DNA of 64,000 nt from Effrenium voratum (Eukaryota; Sar; Dinophyceae; Suessiales; Symbiodiniaceae): positions 1,894,087-1,958,086 of the forward strand of contig CAUJNA010003771.1 in the NCBI GenBank assembly GCA_963377175.1, written 5' to 3'. Position numbers and translations under genes: made by a program. Shown here one piece after another: positions 45,375-55,874 of the stretch; position 1 is the first letter of the stretch; every line of letters starts with the position of its first letter. The notes beneath the pieces are model-generated. The model searched no databases, was not told the origin of the DNA, and was given only the letters and a program-made list of their open reading frames with translations.

Positions 45375-45438
45375 GCCACGATCCTGGATTGGATCGAGCG
45401 GGAGGAGGGCAAGAGCGGGCAAGTGATCTCTGTGGATC
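45375..45438 (+). CDS. CmcI-like O-methyltransferase family, exon with GQVISVD
   Basis: Acceptor GCATCTAAG|GCC, donor GTGGATC|GT. Reads ATILDWIEREEGKSGQVI, then SVD. In this family the SAM motif is followed by a helix and then 'G(R/K)VISVD', whose Asp ends the second beta strand. Joined to 44159 it reads GGLTYFF-ATILDW, the expected spacing. Confidence 0.85.
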
Positions 45439-45828
45439 GTCATCCTCCACAGCTGGCCGCTCAGCCGATCTGACCCGATGGAAGCGGGCGGATGGCAAGC
45501 CTCCGTGTTTGGGGTCCCGGTTCTTCAGGTGATGCCCTCCCACGCTTGTCACATGGAACCTGACGTTGAAGAAAGGGTCCCTTTAAAAGGAAACTTGACT
45601 TAAAGGAATTCCCGAACGTCAGGTTTCATGTGAATTGGTTGGAAGGTATCTCAGAGTTGTTGGTGCTGTGGCGATTACCCCAGTTCCTGTGTCCAACCCA
45701 CCAAACCATCAATTCGAAGGGGCTGGTTTCCAGGTGCCGACAAAGAGGCGCCCTTTTTCCCCATGGACACTTGCAGTCTTTTAACCAGGCCTTACTCTCG
45801 GGATCCCTTGGACCCCACATTCTCTGAG

Positions 45829-45870
45829 GACGTCACTTTGACCCCCGAAGACCTGAAAGAACCGGGTTTT
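45829..45870 (+). CDS. Weak exon candidate
   Basis: After TCTCTGAG it could continue the split codon of 45438 as RHFDPRRPERT and end in GG before GTTTTG, which would fit the phase of 46537. A different frame (DVTLTPEDLKEPG) looks equally good, so this is only a phase-based suggestion. Confidence 0.25.
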
Positions 45871-46190
45871 GGGCAGGTCTACCACAACAACTGTCGCAAT
45901 ATTGTTCTCGTCTCCCCATTTTCTGCCAGCTTCTGGTTTTTTTCCAGCATGTAGTCCACCTGCCTGGATGCCAACAAAATGAATGTGGGGCATTGATTGA
46001 TGAATGTTTCCACAAAGCTGGAAGCATTTGTTGTAATGCCTCCCCATTTATCCATCGCCTTACGAGCTGACCTTTCCATGCATCCATGCATCGCCTCAGA
46101 GCAGACATGCCCCCCTCCCCCCGCGGCCCCGCGGCCCCAGGATTGAGCATGGCCGATCCAAGGAGTCTCCCCCCAACCGGATTGACTAAG

Positions 46191-46285
46191 CCCCTTCAGG
46201 ACCCGGGATTCTCCCTAGGCCTAGTCAGACATGTGCTGGGTGGCTTTTACTCTGGCTCGCAACACTTCGAGGGAATCCGGATCAC
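46191..46285 (+). CDS. Weak exon candidate
   Basis: After CCCCTTCAG it reads DPGFSLGLVRHVLGGFYS, then GSQHFEGIRIT. Coding-like composition but incompatible phase with 45438. Left as an unassigned coding patch. Confidence 0.35.
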
Positions 46286-46536
46286 ATTGTGACCCTCCTA
46301 CTCGTACTGGTTTATGTTATCCAGAACTGTGTCTCGAAACTTGGGCAACCAGGTGGCCCCCCCATATTTGACTGACTCTGTCTAAGGGTCATGTAAAAGG
46401 AAAACTAAAGGGAAACCGGGCCTCGTTTCGGAGACACACCTATCCTTGGCTAACATGTTTAACTATTGAATCTTCTGGAGAATGACACCATTTCCCCACT
46501 TATAACTTGTAGCAAACAGCGGATGTTTGTTTGCAG

Positions 46537-46671
46537 GCGGTTCAAAGACAACCTGGAGAGCTTAACCAACCCCTCAAAACCAACCCTTGGACCCCCCAAA
46601 ACAGTTTCTGTTGGGCTACATGGACCCAGCATTGCGCAACGGTCAAGATTCACCATAGTCGAAGGTACAGG
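46537..46671 (+). CDS. CmcI-like O-methyltransferase family, candidate exon before the 9-kb insert
   Basis: After TGTTTGCAG it reads RFKDNLESLTNPSKPTLG, then PPKTVSVGLHGPSIAQ and RSRFTIVEGT. 'RfxIVEGtg' would match the family's 'RItfIeGsS' strand that follows the VISVD segment (inference). With a GA donor at 46672 it would connect in phase to 58983 (giving GSMDPPEAF). Frame open to 46842, so the 3' end is uncertain. Confidence 0.4.
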
Positions 46672-46849
46672 GATGACATTGGGTACACTCGCCAAATTGC
46701 CATTGGAAGAACGACGCTACAAAACTGGTTGTTCACCCTCCGATTTCACCTCCGCGCAAGTACCGACCATGGCTCACTATCACAACCGGCTTCCCGAATG
46801 GCAGGCTCAGCAGTCCGTGGCTTTACTGGGGCTTTATCCGTGATCGTTC

Positions 46850-46901
46850 AGTCTTTTGGCATGGTCGTTCTTGGGAAACATTTTACATTTTTGCTTATAA
46901 C
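46850..46901 (+). repeat. Left part of the host repeat split by the 9-kb element
   Basis: CATGGTCGTTCTTGGGAAAC, ATTTTACATTTTTGC, then the flanking CTTATAAC (46894-46901). It continues on the other side of the element at 55898 with CTTATAACTTATTGTGGTTT. An uninterrupted copy is at 6585-6715. Confidence 0.75.
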
Positions 46902-46924
46902 TTAGCTAGGCCCAGTAGACATGT
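46902..46924 (+). repeat. Left terminal inverted repeat of the 9-kb element
   Basis: TTAGCTAGGCCCAG followed by TAGACATGT. It matches the reverse complement of 55875-55897 except C/T at the tenth position and T/C at the fifteenth. Confidence 0.85.
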
Positions 46925-46999
46925 GTTAGTAGGTGCGAAAAAACGCAGTACGGGGGCGGTGACGATCATGTGGACGGTGTGACGGACGAGTGAACGAAG

Positions 47000-47155
47000 G
47001 GAGGACGACGAAAGGACGACAAGAGGACGACGGGAGGACGACGAAAGGACGACGGAAGGACGACGGAAGGACGACGGAAGGACGACGGAAGGACGACGGA
47101 AGGACGACAAGAGGACGACGGGAGGACGACAGGACGACGATGGGAGGACAACAGG
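47000..47155 (+). repeat. Left subterminal 11-bp minisatellite array
   Basis: About fourteen units of GGACGACGGAA and variants (GGACGACAAGA, GGACGACGGGA). Inverted relative to the array at 55531-55822. It yields open frames on both strands because the period is 11; these are not genes. Confidence 0.9.
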
Positions 47156-49652
47156 AGAAGGACGGCTTAAGCGGTGTCGTGTGCAACCAGTTCGCTACGC
47201 CGTGTAGGAATTTGTGAGATGATGACAGGGACAACCCGTCACCAGCGTGCGTTGCTATCACTGCTCTAATGTCTCAAAACTTCACTAACTAATAGCCAGT
47301 ACTATTTGTTTAATCATCATCAGAATCATTATGAAATGAACCGTCATATTAAACTTTAAAAACATTGATGTAAGTTCTAGAGCTTAGACTCAGGCTATAC
47401 GATTCACGATTCACCCATGTAGTTACTTCACGGGAACAGTAGAAATGCATTTTCGTACGGGTTCGCCTAGCCTGCCTGGCGTTCGCGGGAGGTTCATCTA
47501 ACCTCCGTGGGCTTGCATAACGCCAGCTGCGTTCGAAAGCTGCGGCTGGATTTTTGTTGCAAATTGTAGATGTGCCTTCGCAAACGTTTGCACACCTTGG
47601 TCAGGTTCGCAAACGTTCGCAACGCCGTTTTGGGTTTCGCCTAAGCCATTCTAGCGCGCACACAGTCTACCGACCACATCCGTTTTGCCCCGAAGGATTA
47701 GCAATATGAGTCGTGGTCAAATGGTCCATATGTGATTCAAACTTCGTACGCATATGAAAATCAATCATAGTTCGTATAAGTTGTAGTCATAGGGATCGAG
47801 AAGCTATCTGTGCCGGCTATAGTTCTGAGTTAGGATATAAAACATCTATGATATTGACTCACGACATCATCATTAATATGACTCATGACTCATGACTCGT
47901 GAGCAGTGGCTACACATTGGCTAGACATCACGCGCATGAGTCGTATGACCTTTGTGATTTCTGCGGCACGTAAGACTTGACCAAAATGGCTAACTACTTG
48001 CAACTTATAACTTCTAACTCTGGCTCACAACTTATGACGACCTTATTGCGCTTATACTTCAACGCGTGCCTCATCATGACCCTTATGGCCAGCTCCAACC
48101 TGTCTCATGACGCTTGCCGTGTGGAGCCACGACTCATGACTCGTGACACTATCCATGATGCATGACTCATGGACTCATCGTCTATGACTCCGACATATCT
48201 GATGACTCACGGCTCACTCAGCACTAATACTAACACCCATGATCACTGGTTCACAAGTACAACCGACTATTGACTCATGACTCATGAAGCAGGAATCATG
48301 ACTGATGACGCTCATGTTTGGTGACATAGTTTGACACATCTGGCTTAGAACCTATAGCTTACATCTTACCACTTACAACTTATGCCCCTGTGAACTCATA
48401 TCTTATATCTCGTAGCTCGCAACTCCAGCTTGTACCTATGTGACAACTACTGCCTCTTAGGCATGCATGGACTGACATGGGTCATGTCATGCAACTTGTG
48501 GAAGTGGAAGACATTGGAACGTTGTTGACGACGCTGCGCTAGTGTTGCGCTAGCATGCTCGGAGTTTGCGGTGACACGAAGTGTGTTGAAACCGACATGG
48601 TGCAACATGGGCATCTCGCATTTATCTCGGAGGGCGTGCCTCACACCATGTTGTTCAGCTTCCCTACAACGCGGGCGCAACATGCTTATGGGCTCTTGGC
48701 TTACTCGCTGCGGCTTGATCGAAATCTGAGGACTTCACGCTCATATGTTGGGGGTGTTGCAAACTGTTCACGCGCTCAGCCACCGTGCTCAGCAAGTATT
48801 GAGTCTAGAATCTTGATTCTTGAACACTGTCAGGCTTGACAACCATGAGATCGAGCCGCGAGCATTGTGTTTCTAGTTTGGTTTTGTCTTTCGTTCAGAA
48901 GCAACAAGACTGCGTCACGCATGACCAAACTCTTAACAACTCTTTCCTCCTGACTAGACTCTTAGCCAATCGACTAGCCTGGCAATCTTTCAACCAGAAA
49001 ACAACCTGTCAACCAATCAACCACTCACCCACCAAGCAACTTGGCAACCAACCGAGCCACGCAACTGATCAAGCAACCAATGAACCGACCAACTGACCAA
49101 ATGCCCAGTCTGGCAGTGAACCTCGCAGTCCATCCCACCATACCAGTACGCATATGCGACTGCAGCCCGGGTCTGGACAACAAGATCCGCTTGGCTGAGT
49201 GTCTTGGCTGCAAGACGGGCGCCCTTTTACTGTTGTTGTATTTTACCATTGCCGCTAACACTTGAGCGAGTCCAGCAAGTGGGGACTAGCGTGGACAAGT
49301 GTGATTAATCGTTCGTTCGTTCCAAGTTCTTTGATTTTGGTGTCGCCCCAAGGTACGTTCGCAAAACGATCAGGAATGCAGGCGTTGACTGTGCGACGCC
49401 AAGCAAGGCGGGGGATATTCCTTGTTGCTTTCTTTTCAGAGGCGTACAGTAGAGGCACTCCTACACCATGGGATACCAACCCGAATTCCTAAATCCAAGA
49501 CACACATTGCAATAATAAGCGGCCTCGTGTTACAACTTGTAACTGGTGGTCTGAATCATCGTACGATCTCTGTAAAACTTTGGCAACCACGCCGGCTATA
49601 TTGGCCTGATAGTACGCACCTCCTTTTTTTGGGGGGAGGTTGGACATGTTGA
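47156..49652. other. Interior of the 9-kb element, left part
   Basis: No convincing gene. Contains TTCGCAAACGTTTGCAC / TTCGCAAACGTTCGCAA at about 47578-47620, many TGACTCATGACTC-type words (for example 47879-47902, 48125-48175, 48270-48290), and a degenerate CCAA-rich stretch at about 48985-49100. Confidence 0.5.
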
Positions 49653-49844
49653 GTTCCGTCGGTCCATCGGCAAGCCATTGCGGCCGGCTATAGTTCTGTA
49701 TGTTTACTGCTCCGCGTTGTGCGCAGGCACACCGCGCAGAAGTTCGAGGATGATCGCGCTGTTCGAGCGCCGAGGCAACTGGAGGAGGAGTCGGCAGCAA
49801 GAAGGGGGGAGTTCCGGAAATGGCTGCCTCAAGCCATGCTTTAA
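49653..49844 (+). CDS. Coding-like segment inside the 9-kb element
   Basis: Open frame without a usable initial Met, reading HRQAIAAGYSSVCLLLRV, then RRHTAQKFEDDRAVRAPR and EESAARRGEFRKWLPQAM, then TAA. Helical and charged, with coding-like codons around 49730-49830. It might be a terminal exon of a gene carried by the element. No transposase motif is visible. Confidence 0.35.
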   Translation, partial: VPSVHRQAIAAGYSSVCLLLRVVRRHTAQKFEDDRAVRAPRQLEEESAARRGEFRKWLPQAML

Positions 49845-50687
49845 AATGATGTCTGGTTGGAGCAATGCGCGACGCGTAGCTGCGGCATCCACACTGGTTC
49901 GCGCAGTTAAACTGACGATGCAACTCTGCACTGGTGGTTCTGGCAAAGACACGTTTTGCGAAGAAAGTCATATGGGTCATCATTCTATCATTTAGGCCAT
50001 TGGGCCGAAGGCTATACTCTACTTGGTTTTCACATATATATTCACTCAGGTAGTGAGCACATACTCTTTAGCAGACTTACAGAGGCCATGTGGACTATGC
50101 AACACAGACTCATGACTAAACAACAAAAGGTGGGCATTGTCCGGGTTCTTGCTTCACGCCGTCTCAGTTCGCCATATCGGACAGGCGCCTTGGCGCGTTG
50201 CGTGGGCCCGTCAGGGCCACAGCCTAGGGATGCGATTGTACAGGTGCCCGACAGTTTGCCCAGAAGTTGGTGCAGGTAAGGCTTCTTATCTGTCAGGCAG
50301 GCTGGCGCAATAACAGTGACAGTGATGGTCATAGCAGTGGTAGTCCAGTGATAGTCGCGAGTCACGAGTCATGCTTCTGATACTTGATGCGAGTGTGTTT
50401 GCGTCAGGTTTGAAATGCAAACTGCAAATTATAAACTATAGATTCAACATTGCAAAACAGTTGTAAAGTACTAACCTTTAAATTAAAGAAGCCTTTGCTT
50501 GCCCTGCCCACTCGTTTGGAAGTGGTGTGTGACACATAGATCAGGCCGGGGCTAAGCGCCATCTTTACTGTAGTCGGCGCGTGTCTAGTTTATCCACGCT
50601 GCGCCCTTTTGCGGCCACGACGCTTCTCAGGTGTGCCGCCACACAGGTATAATATTCAATTCGAAGAACGCTTCCCTTTTCTTCCAG

Positions 50688-50998
50688 GGTCGCTGGGCAA
50701 TTGGGGGGCGCCTGCGACAACCAGACAGCCATCTGCTTGTCTTTGTGTGTGCGCGTGCGTGTTGCACGTTGTTCTTGGGGCTTGTTGCCCTTCGCTGCGC
50801 CGCCCAGCCTGCGGCTTGTCTTTGGGTGTGTGTGTGTGTGTTGCGCCTTGTTCTTGGGGCTGCCTTTAGCCGCGCTGCCCCGCTCTTTGTCTTGGGTGTG
50901 TGTTGCGCGCGCTGTGTTGTTAGTGTCCGGCCTTTTCGCCATTCGCCGCGCCGCCTTGCTCTTTGTCTTTGGTTTGTGCGCGTTTGTAGCTTGAAGAA
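50688..50998 (+). repeat. Approximate ~100-bp tandem repeat (TTGTCTTTGKGTGTGTG type)
   Basis: Three diverged copies of a unit containing TTGTCTTTG, a GTGTG run, TTGCGC, TTGTTCTTGGGGCT and CGCTGC. It sits after a good acceptor-like TTTTCTTCCAG (50687). The long Cys/Val-rich open frame over it follows from the repeat and is not taken as a gene. Confidence 0.55.
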
Positions 50999-51258
50999 GA
51001 GAAGGGGGGGGGGCGGTCATAATGAAACGATGGTTGCGTAGCAGACCGGCAATAGCAGTGTCAGTGAGTGGTCTGCAGCGCAGTGAAAAAGAGAGACTTT
51101 GTCATCGGCTAGGTTTGGAGAGTGGAGGAGGATGGGCATGCATAATTGGACTGTGGCGTGATTGTGTCTATCCTATCTGGCTTGGGCCCCTAGGACTGGC
51201 CCACAAAACAGATCTTAAGGGCGCGCGAGCGCTGGGTGTACTGTGTGCCGGGCTGGGG

Positions 51259-51332
51259 CGTCCTTCTGTCGTCCACTTGTCGTCTCTCTGTCGTCGTCCC
51301 GTCGTCTGTCCGTCGTCCCGCCGTCCGTCCCC
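51259..51332 (+). repeat. Central 11-bp-type array, left arm (CGTC orientation)
   Basis: GTCGTCCACTTGTCGTC, then GTCGTCCCGTCGTCTGTCC and CCGCCGTCCGTCC. Same orientation as the right subterminal array. It borders the central palindrome. Confidence 0.75.
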
Positions 51333-51439
51333 CGTCCTAAGGTCGGGTTCCGGGCCCAAACCAGACCTTAGGACCGTCCTAAGGTCTGGTTTGACGGTCC
51401 TAAGGTCTGGTTTGGGCCCAAACCCGACCTTAGGACGGG
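51331..51439. repeat. Central imperfect palindrome of the 9-kb element
   Basis: Left arm CCCGTCCTAAGGTCGGG... and right arm ...CCCGACCTTAGGACGGG are reverse complements over about 46 bases each, with a small mismatch at TTCCGGGCCC/TTTGGGCCC. The core has three CCTAAGGTCTGG/CCAGACCTTAGG units. Its centre is about 51385; the element's midpoint is 51399.5. Confidence 0.85.
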
Positions 51440-51495
51440 TGTACGACGGGCGGACGACGGGCGCGCGACGGGTGTGCGACGGGTGGACGACGACA
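51437..51495 (+). repeat. Central 11-bp-type array, right arm (GACG orientation)
   Basis: GGGTGTACGACGGGCGGAC, GACGGGCGCGCGACGGG, GGTGGACGACGAC. Same orientation as the left subterminal array, and inverted relative to 51259-51332. Confidence 0.75.
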
Positions 51496-51632
51496 TTTGT
51501 GCGGGGGCTCGGGCTGGGGGCTGGGCGGGTTGGGTGGGGAGGCATCCCACCGTCTGTTGTGTGAGTTGCAAGCACTAGACACTCAACATATGCTATATCT
51601 TGGGTGTTTGGCTTGCGTCACGTGACTGAGTC

Positions 51633-51908
51633 ATGAGATTTGTGGTCGGCCTAGTAGAGGGAGCTGATCCTGACGGCTTTCCACTGCGTGAAAGTGCAGG
51701 AGGCGCCAGCACTGGCAACTCAGCGGACACAAGACAGGCGTGGGTCAAGATGCACATCATCTTGGCGGAGCGGCGTCGCCAAGGCCAAAAGCCGATGTTT
51801 CTCGTTGTGTTTTTCTTTTCCATGTCGGTCCGTATTTATCATATCGGGCCATCACAAGTTCGTACAAGTTTGCACAAAGCTCATAAGTCCAAAAGGCTCA
51901 TGGCCTAA
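51633..51908 (+). CDS. ORF inside the 9-kb element, unknown
   Basis: ATG-initiated 91-codon frame: MRFVVGLVEGADPDGFPL, then ADTRQAWVKMHIILAERR, ending KSKRLMA and TAA. The first 55 codons have coding-like third positions. No domain recognised; it could be chance. Confidence 0.3.
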   Translation: MRFVVGLVEGADPDGFPLRESAGGASTGNSADTRQAWVKMHIILAERRRQGQKPMFLVVFFFSMSVRIYHIGPSQVRTSLHKAHKSKRLMA

Positions 51909-51999
51909 AGTCCCATGACCCGAAAGAGAAGTTGTTTTTGCATTTTTTGTTGTTCTTGCATGTCTAGGTCATTGGGCCACAGAGGCCCTGCAAACTAGC

Positions 52000-52302
52000 G
52001 TGGCGGTTCGCCTGACCTGCGTGTCAACGTTCTTGGTTTCACGATCATTCCGCGCCACATGGCGCAGGCTAAGCCGGACACCTGACTGTGAAGACCTCAA
52101 GCTTACCACTCCAAAGCTTAGCCAATTGCCTACAGCCTACGGCTTGACTATGCCTCTTGCCAATAGCAAATTGGCCTGCAGCCCGTGGCCTGTAAGTACC
52201 GCCAAGGACATTACGACTGAAGATGTCTACAACTACCACATGACTCGCGACTACGACTATGTTGCGCTCTACGATCTTGACTCTGGATTTAGACTAGGCT
52301 AG
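52000..52302 (+). CDS. ORF inside the 9-kb element, unknown
   Basis: A 100-codon open frame (GTG first) ending DYDYVALYDLDSGFRLG and TAG. It includes periodic AGCTTA/CAAGCTTACC words. Composition is not clearly coding; listed for completeness. Confidence 0.2.
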   Translation: MAVRLTCVSTFLVSRSFRATWRRLSRTPDCEDLKLTTPKLSQLPTAYGLTMPLANSKLACSPWPVSTAKDITTEDVYNYHMTRDYDYVALYDLDSGFRLG

Positions 52303-52703
52303 CCTGTGGGAAAGCTGCAGCGCAAGCCGTTGAGCGTCAGGTCGAGCAAACACAGTCGCACTGTCACACATGCAAGTGCAAACACAGGAGCGGTTGCCAC
52401 CAGACTATAGGATCACAACTTGGACTTTAACTTCCACGTAAGGCTGCGGGCTTGAAACTGAAAACTTGAAGCGTGTACGCTTTAAGCTTAAAATAAATTA
52501 AAGGAAAAACAATTTCGTGGCTAAGCCTATGATATGACTCTGACTATGACTCACTGGATGCTATGCCTATAAAAGAATGGCTGTGAGCTATGAGCTAATT
52601 CTAGGAAAAAGAGACGGGGGGATAGCGCCGGACCTGGAAAAAAGACTGGGGGCTAAGTAAGGGCGCCCTTTTGAACCCGCTTGCGATTTGCATTTTCTTC
52701 CAG

Positions 52704-52802
52704 GAGAAAGGGCCGGTGGCGATTCAAGGCAATTTTTTGTGGACGATAGTTTCTGCTTCTCAACCAGGGAGAAGCGATGCGTACGTCGGACATGCCACGT
52801 TG
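52704..52802 (+). CDS. Exon-like segment inside the 9-kb element
   Basis: Bounded by CATTTTCTTCCAG|GAG and ACGTTG|GT: exactly 33 codons, reading EKGPVAIQGNFLWTIVSA, then SQPGRSDAYVGHATL. The acceptor string TTTTCTTCCAGG is identical to that at 50677-50688 of the same element. Family not recognised. Confidence 0.4.
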
Positions 52803-53114
52803 GTCTGACTATCATCATCATCATGGATTCTCTCAGCCGGGGCGCGATTCTGTGGCCGATCTGCCCCAAGCCAGAAAGGCGTCGCCGTGGTGCCAAGCAC
52901 TTCCAGCCCGGGCATCCCTGCTAGACAGATGTCAATGTGACTGTGATGCGCGCACATGGCCCTTCGCCTATGCGCATAGACGCATGCCCATTCAAGGCGC
53001 TCGCGCTGGCTAATGTGCGTCACAGCCGTGTTTACATTAGTGGAGGCGCTGTCATTTGTCCGCTTGGTTTTCCGCTGCGCGGTAGCACTGTGCGACGCAG
53101 TGACGCGCGCGTGA

Positions 53115-53369
53115 CATACATCTCACATTTCAACATCTGTTTTGAAGCTGCTCTTGCGCTTACAAAGCGCTGATAAAGAGAGCATCAGTTTTGTGAGCCG
53201 ACTTGACTCGCACGCAGTTGCGATGCTCCTGTGTGGCCCACGGGCATTGCTTCAGGGAGGGAACTTCTTCGGCTCCAGCTTGTCTGGCAGCAGTTTCACG
53301 GCGTCGCTTTTCGACACGTTCACAGAAGCGCAGTTGACTGACTTAACTGGCAACGCGTGGCAGACTTGA
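53115..53369 (+). CDS. Coding-like ORF inside the 9-kb element, unknown
   Basis: Open frame of 84 codons with no ATG at its start: HTSHISTSVLKLLLRLQS, then SFVSRLDSHAVAMLLCGP and GSSFTASLFDTFTEAQLT, ending WQT and TGA. Codon use is fairly coding-like throughout. Could be a terminal exon. No domain claimed. Confidence 0.4.
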   Translation, partial: HTSHISTSVLKLLLRLQSADKESISFVSRLDSHAVAMLLCGPRALLQGGNFFGSSLSGSSFTASLFDTFTEAQLTDLTGNAWQT

Positions 53370-55530
53370 ATCCATCTCCCCGGAACCACTCGTTTAAAAG
53401 TTTCTTTGCTGGATTGGGATTGGCTCGGCGTTCGTTGGCTTTGGCGTTGGCCCGACATTTATTGGTTGGCTCGTTGACTCCTGGCAACGTTGGGTTCAAT
53501 CTCGGTTTGTGCGTGTGTGTAGTGTGAGTGCGAGGTGACGCGTGGATTGGTTGGGGGCGAGTTTGTGTCCACCAACCAACCGGCCCTTTCAAAAATCAAG
53601 GATCTGAAGCTCGACTCAAGACTCAGACTAAAGTTTCCACTGATGATTGGTGATTCATGCCTTTGGTTTCAAGCTTTCAAACCACAGCTGGTCAATGCTG
53701 CTTGTTTTCCATAGGCCCACTGTCCACAGTACAGGGTTGGCGGGGTTGGCCTTCGACCCCCGACTCGTAGTTCGTAACTTCGTGCTCCGTGTGATTCATG
53801 ATTCATTATTCACATGTCAGCCAATGTGTTCAAAATGACTAGGTGCGGACAGGTGTGGTTATGCATACAAACAGGTTTAGCTTTGATCAAAATATATTTC
53901 TGAGTATGCGTTCAGGGCTTCAGGAAATCCAGGATAACAGGATGCTACCTGATACGAACATATAATATGAGTTTGGTATGACTCGATATGACACGATTCG
54001 GTCGTAGTATTGCTTCTAAAGGCGTATAGACTCAAACATGTAACTACCATTGATGTAACCCTTGTGCAATATCATGATGTATGTATCATATGATATGTAA
54101 GTTATGATTAAGAATCACAGTATGATGGCTCACACGAGAGTCATACGAAGGTCACTACCCCTCAGATGGTATGGCCCGGCGTGGTCCGCTGGTTCCTGTG
54201 GTTAACCAACAGTTTGACGCACTCAAAACACAACTGCAAGTTATGATCCCACGAAAGCATGGTACACTTCATACGACGCGCGACTAGTGTGTTTCAGACA
54301 TGACGTTGTCCGTGTATCACGCTATGTCTATGACTTATCTATGACTATTGGCCCAGGACTCCTAAAATCTGCTTGTGAAGAAACACTAGCACCTTGTTGA
54401 TTGAAGCGAAGACACGTTTTATGCTGTTTGTTGGTGCTGTCAGTGTGTTGCGCGCCAAGGTGCTCCGGCGTTTCGCAGGTAGAGGAGGGCGCAGACATTA
54501 CCGGTCGCGCGTAGAACCCGCGCTGTCTGCTGTTGCTTGCCGGTGATGGCACGATGGTCTCTGTGTCCTTCCCCGACAATTCGCATATGGCAGAAGTTGA
54601 CTTTTCACATGTGGTCGGCATGGCCCAAGCTTGCAAGACATTTCAATAGCAAGACGCATGTCGATTCAGAAAGAACCGCTGTGTTTCGTATTTATTGTTT
54701 GGTGAACTGTCAACATGTAGATTCAGAAGACATTGATAGTATAGGCCGTTGACAACACTCTTGCAGCCCTGCGGACATGGTGAATCCGCGCTGTGACGCT
54801 GTGCGCTTTTGCTCGCCGGTCCTTGCCAGTGATACTCCTGGTCGTGATTCCTTCAATGCCCTGGCCCTAGCTAACCTTGCAACATGTTCATTTTATCACC
54901 TTACAATACTCAACACTCAGTCGAAGAAGGCAAACCCTGCGGGCATGGACAGGTGTGCCTTTGAAGTTCGCGGTGTGTGCCTTTGCTTGCGGTGTGGGCC
55001 TTGGCCCGCCCTCTCGTGATGCAAATAGAGAAGTTTGTGCTTGTGTTGGTCCTTTTCGCAACTCAAATAACGCAGGCCAGTTGGAGAAACAACAGCTAAG
55101 AAGGCGAAGCCGTACACCCCTTTAAACCTTCTGTTCAGCGCAGAATCCTCGCTGTACGATGTTGCTTTTTCAGCAATCAACACGCGATGACGTATCCGTG
55201 CGGAGAGCTGTGGTTCAAAACAAAGGGCGGCGGGTTGACATACTCGCAGAGACTCACAAGACTCATAAGACTCATGACTCATGCATGAGTGCATGACGCA
55301 CGCAACAAGCCGCAGGACAGCGTGTGACGATTGACTCCGTTTGACTACGACGACGGCTCTGACTTAGCACTACCCAGTCACACACAGCTCATGTCACTTC
55401 TCACATATGTCATATGTCATTTGACACGTCAGGTCCTTGTAGCAGTTCAACATTTGCAGATAGTCGCAGCCTAGAGTCGCGGTGATTTAGCCAGTCCGTA
55501 TTGTGCGCAATTGACATCCTAGCAAATGTG
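53370..55530. other. Interior of the 9-kb element, right part
   Basis: No convincing gene. AT-rich with ATGATATGTATCATATG-type short palindromes near 54075-54100 and TGACTCATG words near 55250-55300. Nothing else recognised. Confidence 0.4.
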
Positions 55531-55822
55531 TTGTCCGTTCGTTGTCCCGTCATCCTCCCGTCGTCCACTTGTCGTCCACCCGTCGTCCACCTGTCGTCCT
55601 CTTGTCGTCCACCCGTCGTCCACCTGTCGTCCACCCGTCGTCCTCTTGTCGTCCACCCGTCGTCCACCTGTCGTCCACCCGTCGTCCTCTTGTCGTCCTC
55701 CCGTCGTCCACCTGTCGTCCACCCGTCGTCCTCTTGTCGTCCTCCCGTCGTCCACCTGTCGTCCACCCGTCGTCCACCCGTCGCCCACCCGTCGTCCACC
55801 CGTCGTCCACCCGTCGTTTTCT
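55531..55822 (+). repeat. Right subterminal 11-bp minisatellite array
   Basis: About 26 units of CGTCGTCCACC with variants TGTCGTCCTCT and CGTCGTCCTCC, partly arranged in a higher-order pattern of six units. Inverted relative to 47000-47155. Produces 90-116-codon open frames in several frames on both strands, none of them genes. Confidence 0.9.
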
Positions 55823-55874
55823 TGACACACTAGCCCCGTACCACACGTAGCTGTATGACTAGAAACCACTCATT

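Noticed and set aside
46895..47261. Ser/Arg/Pro-rich open frames over the left array
   Set aside because: Same cause: repeat-driven open frames of the 11-bp array, with no independent coding evidence.
50631..51041. A 136-codon Cys/Val/Leu-rich frame that could look like a membrane protein
   Set aside because: It is produced by three diverged copies of a GTGTG-rich repeat. Hydrophobicity follows from the repeat.
55501..55869. Several overlapping 90-130-codon open frames on both strands (Arg/Val/His/Pro-rich or Asp/Gly/Arg/Trp-rich)
   Set aside because: They are translations of the 11-bp minisatellite. A stop-free 11-bp unit opens all frames.
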